From the NCBI RefSeq assembly GCF_963675165.1, contig NC_087385.1, positions 3,596,501 to 3,660,500 of the forward strand: a stretch of 64,000 nt of DNA, given 5' to 3'. Positions within the stretch are counted from its first letter, which is position 1. The number at the start of each line of letters is the position of its first letter. This DNA is from Halichondria panicea (Eukaryota; Porifera; Demospongiae; Suberitida; Halichondriidae). A model generated the notes under the pieces. It was not told where the DNA came from. It searched no databases and saw only the letters and a list, made by a program, of their open reading frames with translations. Made by a program: the position numbers and the translations under genes. Positions 48,001 to 60,858 of the stretch are shown one piece after another.

Positions 48001-51000
48001 GTCCACCGATAACATTGAGATACCGCTACTGGCACCAACTGTTATCACTGAAGTTCCCCCTGAAGCAAAAAACTATGCCATAGTGGAACAACAAGTGGTA
48101 CCCATAAACCCTGAAGGAGTAGAGTTTATTTCCGAGTACCCTCCACCCTCTGAAGAGAAAATTGTTTCTGACAGCCCAAAAAGCTCTGGAGTTTTTGACA
48201 TGGGTGTCATCAAATCAGATGAGTCAAGTGCTAAGGCTGCAGCTCCCTCTACACAACAAATAACCGAGAGTGAAGCTCGTATACGAGAAAGGCTGCTCGA
48301 AAGACATCGAATCAAATTCAGTGTGTCATCGAAAGACAAGAAAGAGGAGGTTCCTCCCATAAGTGCTGTCAAACAGCCAATGAACAAACCCCAACCAGAA
48401 ATTCCGGTGAATCGAGTAGAGCAATCCACAGGAGAGGGCGTCCAGGGTGCAGTCGTCATTGCTCCACCTCCCGGTAATACTCAGGGAAGCGGTGTGGATG
48501 ACTCACGAGTTGAACCAGAGACTGGAGAAGTTGAACCTTTACCTGGATCTAAAAGTGACCCTCCTATTGCAATTGAAAAGACTGAAGCAATGCTCGTGAA
48601 GACAAGCAAAGGACAAGGACAAAAGACGTCATCTGGACTGTACCAAAACTGGTCCCCCAGCCCCACGGAGAGCATCGAACGGTTCCCCTCCAGCGATCAG
48701 AAGAGGGTTACAAAGGAGGGAGAGGAATCAAGCGAGAGTAGTGCTGATTCTGGTTCCACTGGTAAAGGAGAGACCGTCGGGAGGTGCTACATGGACAGTG
48801 AGGAAAAAAGGGAAAGGATCACTTCTGAGAGGTCAGTAATGCTACTTAATGTACGTTGTGTATTGTTGATCCTTGTACATGTACATGTGAACAATTTAAT
48901 GCGTATAATTACATTCATTACTGGTGTTTACAAACATGTCCACATGTGTTCAGGTCAAGGTCGCCCAGTAGAAAGTCCAAGTATGAACAGAAACATGATG
49001 ATTACCACAGTGACTCGGATCGTGGGAGGTATGATTGAATGGAAATGTGATCTTTGTATGTTTAGTGCAGTAAATTGTATTTCTTGGTAGGCTATCACAT
49101 CTGTTCAATAGTTCACCCTGCCCCTCTAGGTATTCAGACGTTGAGGTCAGCTCTAGAAAACACAAGAGTTCCAGACGCTCACGAAGGGACTACAGTTCTG
49201 ATGATTCTGAGGAGCGCTCATCCAGGAGAGAAAGGCACCACAGGTGCAAAACCCTTGCTTAACTGTTTGTGTTACACCCCTTTTGCTTCCATGTATAGCT
49301 AAGAGTTGAACTCACTTGTACCTACATGTACATGTACCGTACGTGTGTAATAATATGGTGTTTATCTGCTGATATTTCACAACCCCTTTTTGCAGGTCTC
49401 ACCACTATGACAATTCAGATGATGAACACTCTAAAGATGAACACTCTAAAAGACGATCGTCAAGGAGCTCTCATCGCAGCAGCAAGAAGAATCGATCTCG
49501 TTCCCGTTCGGGGCACAGACGCAAACGATCTCACTCCAAAGATTCCCATTCCCCCCACTCCACTGAACGCAGCCAGAGGAGATCGCCAAAGCACAAGAAG
49601 GTAAAAAAAGAGAAAAGGAAGAAGCATCACAAAACTGATAAAGAAAAGAAAGATGGAAAGAAAGATGAAAATAAGGAAGAAGAGGCGTCTAAGCCACCTC
49701 CTAATGTCATTGTGGGAAAAGTCGGGCGGATTAGCACCCAACGCACTCTTGGGAAAGACAGAAAGCCAGACGATAAACCAGAGACACCTAAAACCCTGGC
49801 AGCTCAACAGCCTCAGGCCATGTCAGCCACGTACTATCAGCACCCAACCACTGGAGAAGTGCCCTACTACTATTATCAGGGTTACTACGATCCCAGTGCG
49901 TATCAGCAGTGGGGACAGGGGCAGGGGCAGTGGTACGGACAGGATGTAACTCAAGCTACTCCTGGAGTCGTGCAGTATCCGTCACAGTACACAACAAACT
50001 CACAGTATGCCACAACAACTGCTGCCATCCAGCCTGAAACAACACAGCCTGTAGTGTCTACGCCAATGACTGGAGAACCTCACACTGAACTAGCTCAAGA
50101 GTCGAGGGAAAATGTTGGCAGGCCTCCTACTGAGACAGAATCGATAAACGTTGAGGCAGACAAAGTAGAGACGGACACCGATAAAACTGAACACGTAGTC
50201 GCACCCAGAATGGAAGTAGCTGAAGCCGAGACTGGAGAAGCAGTTCAAATGTCACAAGATTTACCTCAAGAAGCAGCTGTTGTACAGGTTCCCCAAATTC
50301 CTATACCTGTTAGTTTGTCTGAAACAGTTGAGCCTAGTAAAGTACAGAGAGTTGCCGAGGATGTACTGAGGACTGTAGACTCCAGTGATAAGATTGCAGT
50401 GACCAGTAATGAAGTTAGTGAAGAAGTGACCAGTGATGAAGTTGGTGAAGAAGTGTCCGTATATACATACGATGCTGTGGAGAATCGCTCTAAACAAGGT
50501 ACCTGTGTATGCGATGCAAAGCCTTAGCTTCAGCTACTACTACTCTACATGTGCAGTGATATTTTTATTCACCAACTGTGATCAACAAGATTTTCCCATC
50601 TGTAAATAGCTGATTAGGACGGCCTTGACCTTCTTCTACACATACATGTGGTTCCACTAATTCCACTAGAGCCCACCTTGACAATTGTACCTAATAGATA
50701 TATCCTGAGACCGTGTTGTATACATAAAATTTCTCATAATTGTGTGTTTTGTATCATGGCGACCCTTACCAAATTATGTCCTGAGAATACTTGACCGCGT
50801 TAAAATGTAGGGACTGTATGCCGTTATTACACACTCGTTACCTTGACAATGTGATATACAATCCATGGTTTTGTTTGTTCGTAGATGCCTTTTTCGAATA
50901 GTACCAGTTATGTTTGTTATCTCACACATGTAGGAACAAACACAATTGAGGTGGAAATCGAGGAACCGATCATGGAGTGTGACATGGACATTGATGAAGA

Positions 51001-52146
51001 GAACACTCCAAGTCCACAGCCATTTTCACAGGAACCAAGCAATGAAGCTGGACTTGTTATTGCGAGAGATAACAGTATTGATACAAACATTTCTGAATCT
51101 ATTGCTCCTCCTGCAATTGCTGAGCATATCAACAGCCAAGAGGAGATTTCCCTTGCCATTCCACTTCCTCCCACACTTTTAGAGGACCCGCTACCCCAAC
51201 CACCACCAGAAGCCCCTCCAACACCCCCTGCAGACAGCAATTCACTCTCTGACAAGGACAGCTCCTTGCCCAAGCCTTTTGATGGAGATGCAGTTGTTGT
51301 TAAGAGTTCAGAGGCTCTACCTGCTCCTCCCACGCCCCCCACACCACCAGCTACAAGTACTCTAGCATCTACAACCACTACCACAGACTATTCAGCCTAC
51401 ATGCTAGCAAACCAACAGCAACAAGCTTACAGCTATGCCTATGCTACGAACAACTATGTGCAGGCAGCGTACAATGCTTATGTGCAGCAAGCCAGTGCTG
51501 CTGCATACCAGGCCTATGGTGCAGGATACCCTGGATACAGCGCCTACCCAGCAGCGTCAAGCTATGGCAGTTCTTACGGGGCTGGCTATTATGGGACTAC
51601 TGGGACTACAACTCCAACCACACCAACCAGTGGAGGCGGAGGCTATGGCAAGATGGCTTATCAGCTAGCTCAAGAAGTAAGTTTGTGTATTGTGTGCTAA
51701 AAAGTACCTTAATGTATAAACGCTTGTAATTTTGAAAGTAAGTTTGAACTTCCGTTTTGCACAAGGTAAAACGAAAATTAATGCTTGAGAGTGCGTTAAA
51801 CGTAGTCTAGCTAGTCCTCTTTTTCATCTGTTATCTGACTCCAAATTTCACTAAAAACTCCTAGTTGTACATCATTTGACACTCTTATTCTTGCTGAGAA
51901 TTTTTTTAAATTAGTGCCCTAAAATCTGTAAATTTACGGATTTTAGTACTACTCTCTTGTCAGTACAGTGTGACTGCTCTATTTAATGCCACTTGTGTCC
52001 TTGTGCAGGCTGCCAATACCAGTACTTCAGATAGTTCTGATGCAAAGAAAAGTGAGTTTGCGATTCCTGGGACAAAGTCTAAGCAGATGAAGAATATGAT
52101 GGACAAGTGGTCCTCTTTTAAGGACAAGGAAGACTCTAGCTCTTAG
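45022..52146 (+). CDS. FNBP4: Formin-binding protein 4-like, two WW domains and RS-rich region (1575 aa)
   Basis: Exons: 45022-45085, 45152-45217, 45317-45342, 45396-45438, 45673-45737, 45899-45994, 46070-46756, 46878-46982, 47073-47206, 47319-47392, 47485-47759, 47912-48831, 48954-49028, 49130-49243, 49396-50498, 50934-51676, 52009-52146 (1576 codons). WW1 lies at about residues 142-170 (WKQVTDPKSNHTYYWNPR, VSWTLP) and WW2 at about 422-452 (APEGWKVVWDR, RYQYHNLSTGETTWEYP). The segment before WW2, TRLSDWKEGGINSKFMLSKL, matches FNBP4. The C-terminus KQMKNMMDKWSSFKDKEDSS matches FNBP4's final KMPSLVKKWQSI motif. Between lie Arg-Ser-rich, Lys-rich and Tyr/Ala/Gly-rich stretches and polyproline. 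FNBP4 is a nuclear WW protein that binds proline-rich formin segments. The RS-rich block (RSRSPSRKSK, RSRSRSGHRRKR-like) suggests a splicing-linked role here. Short exons 3 and 4 are the least certain. Confidence 0.85.
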
Positions 52147-52848
52147 ACACTGTAAATTTGTTGGCTGAACACTCTCATTAGTGTTTGAGGTATATTATGC
52201 GGCTGAATACTCTCATTAATGTACATGTTTGAGGTGTAATTATTTTATGCTGTACATGTACAATAATTTGTGCTTTCTTATTTAATTGTGCTGCAATAAT
52301 TGAAGTTGACTACCTTAAGGTGACATATTTTCACAAGTAGATTTGTTTGCGAATTCACTGTTTAGCTCATTTTGCTGGTATTAAATTCTTACTCAAGTTG
52401 TGAAAATTCATAACCTTTCTGATTACTCACAAGTGGTTTTAATGACAGTGTAATTATAAAAGATGTATGTACGTACCGTATAGCGCAACATTTTCGTGGA
52501 TCTCGTGGGTTAGCAATTCCTACACGAAAATTAAGTCCACGAAAATTTTTCAGAATTATCTGCTATAACGTGCAAAGATTTAAAGGCATGGCTTCCGGTA
52601 AGCAGTCATTGTGCAACGAAATGTAAATGCCTCAAAAATTTCGCGCTATACGGGGGACACATGCGAAATTATTATGTGCTTTCTAGTGCTACTGTAATAA
52701 TTGAAGTTGACTATAATTATAAAAGATGTATTCACATAATTATTCAGCAGTCAGCAAGTAAAATTACTACAAAAGTGAAGGGGGGGGGGACACGTGCATG
52801 AAATTATTATTCTCAACTTAGTAATAGCGAGTGTTAACGTTTGTACAG
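52147..52848. other. Convergent spacer / 3' UTRs of FNBP4 and bHLH-PAS
   Basis: It holds a direct duplication (GGCTGAACACTCTCATTAGT and GGCTGAATACTCTCATTAAT, near 52163 and 52201) and a CCGTATAGCG-family element. No coding sequence. Confidence 0.6.
52474..52653. mobile_element. About 180-bp MITE, CCGTATAGCG family
   Basis: TACCGTATAGCGCAACATTT then TCGTGG at the left, and AAAAATTTCGCGCTATACGG at the right. An internal hairpin pairs TTTTCGTGG with CCACGAAAA. It lies between two convergent genes. Confidence 0.7.
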
Positions 52849-55800
52849 CTAGGCATAGCTCCCAATGTCATCTAAGAGTCTTAGGTCCTCCCCTGTCAAC
52901 AGGGGAAGTTGGTCTGGCAAACTTTGCACACCCATTGGCAAGTGTTGATTTGAAACAGTGCAGGAGGCTTGAATGTTTGCTGAAATGGCAGTTATGGGGT
53001 GTTGCGGTTGAAGAGCAGTGTTGAAGGTGGAGGAGTGTTGTTGTGGAAACATAGTTGCTGGTTGAGAAGTGACGATTTGCCCGTTTAGTGTCTGTACCTG
53101 TTGAAACTGCTGGTTATCAGCAACTGATTGTTCGCAGCCATGAAACTCGTTTTTAACTGTCACTCTGCCACCTTGCCAATCAGGGAGAAAATCGTGTTGT
53201 TGGTACGGTACATTCATATGAGGTGCAGCTTGTGTGTTGATCGGAGATGTGAAGTACTGCTTATCTCCCTGAGGCATTGTCTGAGCCCATGTGTGACCAC
53301 GGGACTGGCTAGACGAGTCAATAAAATCTGGGGTGTACATATTCAAGAGAGGGGGTACGTTGGAATATAGATCATTCGATTGGGGAAACTGTTGTTGCAA
53401 GTCAGTCTGGGTATAGCCTCCAGGTTGGTTCAACTGCCCATTACGTACGTATCTTTCTTGCGTCAATGTATCTTCTTGTTTAATGTGCAAACTGCCAGCC
53501 GTACGGTGTTTCCCAAGTAGGTGAGTAGCAGCACCAGGCTGTGGAGTGTCGTTCACTTGATGTGAGTTTGAATGTGAGTATCCTTGATTCGGACCACTTG
53601 TATTGGACAAGAGCAACGATGAGAGGTGGGAATTTTGATGCTGAGGCTGATCAGTATGCGATGATGTTATGGCTTGAGGAGAGCTGTTCATTACAGGGAA
53701 ATGTTGGTGATGACTGCTTGTTGGGTTGCTGGAAATGTTCATTGTTGAAGAGTTGATGTTTGGAATAGTGGCGTTGCTATTCAATACTCCAAAGATCCCA
53801 TGCGTAGCAGCAGGGATGTTCTCTGAGCTACCAACTTCTGATACACACCCCAAGGGAGATGTCATATAACCCGAAGAGGGGTTTTCCCACGATGATTTCC
53901 TTTGTGGCATAGATACATCGCTTAAGGGAGAATTAGAAGAGAAGGAGGACACTTCAGAGGCTCCACTGTTTGGTGAGAACATACCCCGCCCACCAGCACA
54001 GCTGTTGCTTGAGGAGTAGCCAGCATCTGAGGTTCGTGAGGTGGTGCCGGTGTGGGTACGAATCATACCCCCCATACTCGAGTCGGGCTCTGAGCTTGTG
54101 GAGTCGGGAAGCATACTTTCTTCCGGTAGGAAGACAGTAGAGCTTGGATTGGAATCAGGAAAACTAATGTCGGGACTAGACGATGATGTCACTTCGTTTT
54201 TCGTTACTGACTGGTCAGCTTCGTCCAGAGGGTTCACGACCTTTCCGTCTTCGCGGGATACCAGCGGGAAGGGATCATGGGATCTGGAGTCCAGTTCTTT
54301 AATTACCAGGTCGTTATCTTCCTCTATTGCTGTAATGGCACGGTTCTTGAGAACCTGGTCTCCCTTCTCTTTGCTACATAGAGGAAATAGATGCACAGTA
54401 TGACACCAAACCAAGCAAGTAATTTTACAGATCGATAATATATATATATAAAAAAAGGGACTTACTCAATAAGAAAGTTCATACAGACGATGTAGGACGG
54501 CTTTCCGGTACGACTGTCGTACATCACTGTGGCTCTGGTCTGCAACCACACGTAGTAGCCATGCTTGGTAAGGAATCGGAAGTAACCACTGAGACCCTCA
54601 CCTCGAGACATCACTGCGAGCAGAGAGAGCACTTACTAAAAGCCACTATATACACCAGGCAACTTCGAGACAACATTGATTAATATAGGGTCTCTATTAT
54701 GGTCTTATGGCACACTGAGTAATTATTTGTCAGCCCATCCTTTACTAAGCTTCAACTTTGCATCTTAGTTAAAAGTATGTGACGATTCATACCACAAGCC
54801 AAGCATTGAAATCCAGATAAAGCCAGGTACATATACAGACAAAAAGCATTTCCAGACACAACTAACCTCCGCGGCTGCATTCCATAGTGGCTTCAGTGTC
54901 GTCATGGTGATGAAGCGTGAAGACTACATCGCCAAGGAGATCCTTCTTTCTATAACCCATCAGCTGGTTTAATCTATACAAAAGTAAATGGTGTGACACA
55001 TCAGTTGACACTAGCACTTCTATTATATTCTGAGCAAGAAAGACATGCCATAGGCTGTACACCATAAACAATGAGATCCACAGTCATAGATTTATAAAGC
55101 GTAGTGAAGAGTTCTATTTATTGGCACAATTAAACTTGTAGCACTCATAGATACATGTATGATCAAATGTGGTGTCAAAACCACCCCACTTTACCTCCCG
55201 TCAAAGAAGGTGCACTTCATCTCCATGGAGTAGTGAGTAACAAACATGTTCCCCTCGACCTTGAGCTCAAGAATGGAGGGTGGGCTCACCGGCCTAACCA
55301 CCACCACTAGGAACGCTTCACTGCCGGACAGCTTCAGGCTACCAGAGATATACACCAGCTGCATATAGGTGGGTGTGTGTTTATGAGCACACATTCAAGT
55401 AACTAAAGTGTACTGCAATCCGATTTGTTGTCTACAACCATACATACAAATACATCATCATTTTATCGGATCAATCCTTAGGCTATATACCTTCCTATCG
55501 CTATTAAATGTGCGTAGTACCTTGTACCCGGGAGTCTTGGAAATGGTGTTGGTCACTTTGAAACGAGAGCATTTCATTCGACAGAAGAATCCCACCTCTG
55601 CGCTTGCTACATAAAACAATTACGGTAACCATAGCTTAACATTGAGGACATACAAGTACACCATTCTACACAAATGCCTGAGGCGATATACTGCCCAGTA
55701 GTCACGTTTGCATAGTAAACAAACAAGCTATGTGTACAGTGAAAAACCTACATGTAAAAATTTCAAAGGCATTTTTAATCCTAGCTAATACATAGGATTG

Positions 55801-58183
55801 CGACCTTCCCCAGCACTGAAACTTTTACAACTCAGCAAATTTCAAGCCTTAGTAAACAAACATGACATACACACAACTTAACACACATGATTCACAATGT
55901 ATGAACAAACACAAACATACAAGAGCAATGAAAACACAAATCTAATCTTCTTACAAATTACATTATGTGATATCAAGACTATCTTGGTGATATAGACCTT
56001 ATATCTGGTTTCAAATGCATAGTTAATCATGACACTGTTACAAGTCCTATCGCGTTTCTAACTATTATGCAAAGCATGCGAAATTGCGTGCGCATGCTCA
56101 CTCTTCGGGTGTTTTTTGTTTGCAATCTATGCGAAAACTCGCACTTTGCATTCGAAGAAACCTCGCGTTTAAGCTCCTATATACGGTAGTGTGCTGAGTG
56201 TGTACCATTGTGTCCCAGTCTGGCCAGAGATGTGACTTCAGCATCATGGATGGACCTCTTAACACTGTCTTCATCCTCCTCTAGAACAAGGTCATACAGA
56301 CTGATGCCAATGTGCTCCGACTGTAGGTAGGTTTATAGTATTGAGTGTAAGGTTGAGCAGAATGGCACCAATGACATCTGCATCCAGCTAGCTATCATGC
56401 TTATGGATCGGTCCAATGTACAACAGCACCTTGTATAACTTTCCAAGGTAAAAATATTTATGATTTTGTACATATAATTGAAAAGAGACCTACAAAATTA
56501 CAAAATATATGCAAAAAGAGTGGTCAGGCTTGGCTAAAAGCTAACAACCAGGAATAAATTTGATGCTATGAAATTGATCACCTAATGGATGGATGCATGT
56601 AATATTGACATTCTATACATTGAATCGTTTGCACTTTTAAGTGTGAACAACGCTTAAATACTGGTCACACATCCACATTGTTGCACAATCACCTGAAACA
56701 GCCCAAGATGCCTGTGTATGCTCTCAGATAGGTAAGTGATTGTACCATCTGTAAGAGCAACCATGAGAAATCCATCGAGGGCCTGCAAGGGCACATTGAA
56801 GATACGCATGAACTCACAGATTAATTGGATATATGATGCTAATGAGTGCAAAGTTGGGTGCTATGTTTCAAGGTGGGGTTTGTAATTTGACAGGGGAAAT
56901 ACACGCTAATAGCAAAACACTTGGGTATTTCACTGCAATGTACAAGACACAACACCTTACAGTTTCAATGCTTCATTCTCACCTCATTTATCAAGCCTTG
57001 CATAATCCCAGCAGTCTCCTTGCTCAAAAGGCTTTGATCAACCTCCTTTTCTTTTGCTATGGTCTCCTCTGTCACGGCACTGTAATAAATGGAAGAGGTG
57101 TACGTACATCAATTCATTATAATCAAATAAAAAGAGCCAAGTTCAGCAGAAGCCACTGAAACTTTGGCACTCTATCGACACAACTCTATGTACACAACTT
57201 CTTTTGTTGTTAGTTAGCCAATGGCTGATAATGCAAGTAAAACTGATTTTGTTCTACATAATACCTGAATCCCTATGTACGTACTTTCAGACAACACATG
57301 ACTAATGTCAATAGTCTGCTATTGGTAATTGATACTAGTTAATAATGAAGTTCAATATGGCTCAACTTACGGACCTCTGCTCATTAGAGTCCAGCAGTGC
57401 TTTGAGTCTGAAGAAACACAGGGCCAGTCTGAGACGTGAGTTGTAGTCCAGCTGTGAGACTACATCCTTCGGGAATGGAAGTGCCTGTGCATGTGAGGGT
57501 GGGTATAATATGCAGTTGAGGAAAGCACATACACAAATATATGATATCATTGAGTGGTGCACAGAACATCATAGTTGTGTGTGTAAATAAGATTAGTATA
57601 GGTGGGTGCGTAGGAGAGCTATGCATAACAGTGCTTTAAAATTTGACCATTAAGAGGAAACAAAGCACAAGGTAAGGACTGTTTGATGGAGGTGAAGGGG
57701 CAAGCAATAGGTTGAATGTGTCTGCTGTACGAGTATTACATGGTATGTTCAAGGGTGGCGACACATACAGAGCTGAGGTCAGCTATAGGTGTGGGATTGG
57801 ATTAGATGAGGTCATGGGAGAACACATCTATGGTATGCCCACTGAATGCCTAGTAAGGCTATGGAAATGAAATTAAGAGCACCACAGAGTGCCAAACCTA
57901 TTATGTTATTCAATCTGATTTCCTGCACCCAAATAAACATAAATTGAAGGAAATATCAGTTACAAGAACACCCTATAAAGATAACACGTGAAAACCAAAC
58001 ATGTTTTTTACAAACAAATCATACCTCAGTAAGTTTGTCCATTATTGACTTATATGTGGTACGGCGCTTCTGTGCCAGTTCCTTTGATCTCTGCCTTCTA
58101 GCAACAACGGAGCAGGATTGCGAAACCGAGGCTTTAGTTGATCCATTTGTCTCTAGGGTTTGGGTACATCCAGACGCCAGCAT
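52849..58183 (-). CDS. Class I bHLH-PAS transcription factor, HIF/SIM-like (863 aa)
   Basis: Exons: 58183-58025, 57484-57371, 57066-56983, 56782-56693, 56320-56206, 55606-55521, 55358-55195, 54973-54867, 54613-54466, 54373-52849 (864 codons). The exon 2-3 join could instead use a donor at 57376 and acceptor before 57079. bHLH (about 23-90): ARRQRSKELAQKRRTTYKSI, DKLTEALPFP, LRLALCFFRLKALLD. PAS-A: LDGFLMVALTDGTITYLSES, GISLYDLVLEEDEDSVKRSI. PAS-B: RLNQLMGYRKKDLLGD, GYFRFLTKHGYYVWLQTRAT, YIVCMNFLI. The PAS-B wording (KHGYYVWLQT, IVCMNF) is that of HIF-alpha/SIM/Trachealess partners, which dimerise with ARNT. The 500-residue tail is Ser/Gln/Asn rich and ends LLTGEDLRLLDDIGSYA, recalling the HIF-alpha C-terminal activation motif. 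No LxxLAP oxygen-degradation motif is visible. Confidence 0.85.
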
Positions 58184-58731
58184 GATAGTTATTGCCTTTA
58201 TACAAACGTAGGAAGATGGTCAGTTATCGGTGAAATCGACATACACACCAACAATAAAACATCGTATGGAAACACTCAATTTCACCCACCCTGTTATGTT
58301 TGTTCTTTCAAATGCTACAGTGTAGTATTTGAAAGAATAAACATTACTGTAGAACAAGTTATAGGTAGCTTCAGCAACTCGTGTACATAATGCGAATTGA
58401 CTTCCCCCAAAAAGTGACTTAAGAGTGCAACTGCAACTAACGTAACATTAGCGGAAAATGATAAATTCCAGCTAAAAGGTTCAAAGTACCTTGGGCACAG
58501 ACCTTTGATCTTTAACTTAGTAAAGAGAAGATCAGACTTTTGTGCAAAAGAAGGTCAAGTTTCGAGCATGTGTACACTGATAACACCTGACACACACATA
58601 CAGAGATTATTTTGTACAGATGCCATACAGACTATAAGCTGTACAACTTATTATTAGATTGTTAGTCTGTGTATTCTGTACCTCTCATACCTCTCACCTG
58701 GATGCTAGAGTACGTGTTGTATTTATAGCAT

Positions 58732-58914
58732 ACCGTACAGCGGGGTAAATATAGCGACGAATTCATTTTGGCAATTTTGTAGGGCCGGTGCTTAAAATCA
58801 AAAAATAACCAATGTTTTATACTCAGTCCCAGGAGATCAATAATGCCATGCAGCATCAAATTAATAATAGTTCAATTGCCTCATTCGCCAAATATTAGAT
58901 CTACCCGCTATACG
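58732..58914. mobile_element. About 183-bp MITE, CCGTATAGCG family
   Basis: TACCGTACAGCGGGGTAAAT at the left and AGATCTACCCGCTATACG at the right are inverted ends. GCGACGAATTCATTTTGGC and GCCTCATTCGCCAAAT give partial internal pairing. Confidence 0.65.
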
Positions 58915-59676
58915 TTTATGGTTAGCCCCTCGTTATACATGTACATTCTATAGCAACACTGTTCTCAAATACTTATTAAGCTGTGGGTGAGGTTCATATG
59001 AGAAAAACTGAATTACAACACCCTACACTGTTTAGTTATGTACTGCTACGTATGTACACTTCTAGGCTTCATCATTCAATTTCCTCGTGACACTCTGTAC
59101 AAGTTATGAGACATGCTATAGAACCACACCTTAGGCCCACTTCAGTATGAAGTATAAGCTTTTCAGATTGTTGGGAGAAGGGTAATGTATGCTTTTGGAG
59201 CATTTCTACATGCCTGGGATGAAATAATGACAATCAACTGCATCCCATGACTGCACCCATGCATGATTGTACAAACAGGCATGTATCCTATGCTTTACAG
59301 TATAGCAGCTATAGGCTAGCTAATGAGGGACGCAGTCTAATTAGACAGTATATACACACAACATGGCAAATTGGGAGCTCAGAGGTAAAACACGTGCATG
59401 TACAAACATGCATCATGCGCACAAGGTAACAGTAATTTTTGGTTCTACAACAGTCCTTCATGGAGTAGCACATACCCTGTAACTGTTTGTTTCAGCAAAT
59501 CAATAGTTCAGCTGCATGCTAATAAGGTCACAAGTGTCAATGGGCATGAGTACATTTTTGTTGAGTCTGTTATATTTTATATAGGTATACGTAGATAACA
59601 TCATGTTTATACAATGCAAAATTATAGCGGATTAGGTTACCTGGGTTATACAGACACAATTACATGCTCTATCGAC

Positions 59677-59883
59677 TACCGTATAGCGAGTAATTTTTGT
59701 GGGGTAAAAAATTCGTTATTTTTGTGGGCAAGCTGACCTCAACGAACGACAACTTAGGCATGGTGTCCTGGAACACACACAGGCAATGAAGTCAATGAAG
59801 TCAAATGAAATTCGTACTCAAGAAAATGTCCGTATTCAAGGTAAACGAAATTTTTACCCCCACAAAAATTACCAGCTATTATG
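59677..59883. mobile_element. About 207-bp MITE, CCGTATAGCG family
   Basis: TACCGTATAGCGAGTAATTT then TTGTGGGG at the left pairs with CCCCCACAAAAATTACCAGC then TATTATG at the right. Inner blocks AAAAAATTCGT / ACGAAATTTTT also pair. Confidence 0.65.
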
Positions 59884-60044
59884 ATATCGCAGGTATCATA
59901 GACTCTAGCTAGTATCCACTACAGGCCGGATCGGGACAGGCCACACACCAATTAATGGTCCACCACACACCCAGTCACAATAAAATCCTCTTCCTTTGAT
60001 ATGCAGGCTGAATTAACCAGTTGCCATAATCATTATAAGATCAA

Positions 60045-60217
60045 TACCAAAAGTATAGCGAGGCACTAAATTTTCGCAGTTTTTGCGGATTGACCTTGAA
60101 CCTCAAAAATGTTGGTATCACGGTTTACTGAAAGACCTCTCTCTACTGTGGTCATTTGAACCTCTATCCTCGAAAATAAAATCCGCAAATGCGTCGAAAA
60201 TAACCTGCTATTACAGT
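60045..60217. mobile_element. About 170-bp MITE, diverged CCGTATAGCG family
   Basis: AAGTATAGCGAGGCACTAAA then TTTTCGCAG at the left pairs imperfectly with TGCGTCGAAAATAACCTGCT then ATTACAGTA at the right. More decayed than the neighbouring copies. Confidence 0.5.
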
Positions 60218-60858
60218 AATCTTTAATAATTACATATGTTTACATCACTTATACCAAAAGAAAAGTAGCATTACGAGCGTAATAATTATGAACACAAATC
60301 ATTTAGAGCTAGCCTAGTAGACATTGGGGGTACTGGTAGTAACAATGCCAGACATCAGTCTGCTAGCCGATAATTTATATACAGAACCTTGTACAACAGA
60401 ACACAAACGTAAATCTTGTACATCGATATATCAGCATGACAAAAATAATCTAGTACATGTATTAAACCTAGAACCATAGTGCTAGTTTACTCGGTGTACA
60501 AACATACAGGTACAGGTATATGTGGCTATTAAATGCAACACAAGATTATAATGTACAGTCTACTTTAATATTTATAATTATGTACTAGATCTAGACTTTT
60601 GCTTACAGTGAAGTTTTGTTGCTGATATATCGATATGTCGTACACAGTAGAAAAGAAGTTCTCTCTGGCCGGCTGTTACTGGAAATCAATAAAACTGTCA
60701 GTTCACCAAAACTATTGCACTTTATGACGTTTCCCTCTAGCTCTACGAACATTGCGTAATTGCATTCATTAATAAAAATCATGCATCATTATTAATTTTT
60801 ACATGTAGATCTATGTGAGTTCGAACTAATGTAATGAGTTAAAATCATATGGAAGTGT

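Larger units (their letters stand above)
58184..60858. other. Intergenic region with several short inverted-repeat elements
   Basis: 2.7 kb with no exon I can support. It holds the bHLH-PAS promoter and DNAH1 3' UTR and at least three CCGTATAGCG-type elements listed separately. The remainder is AT-rich. Confidence 0.6.

Noticed and set aside
50917-51384. 155-codon minus-strand open frame inside FNBP4
   Set aside because: It is the antisense shadow of the Pro/Thr-rich exon 16 and is low-complexity Ser/Val/Gly with no domain.
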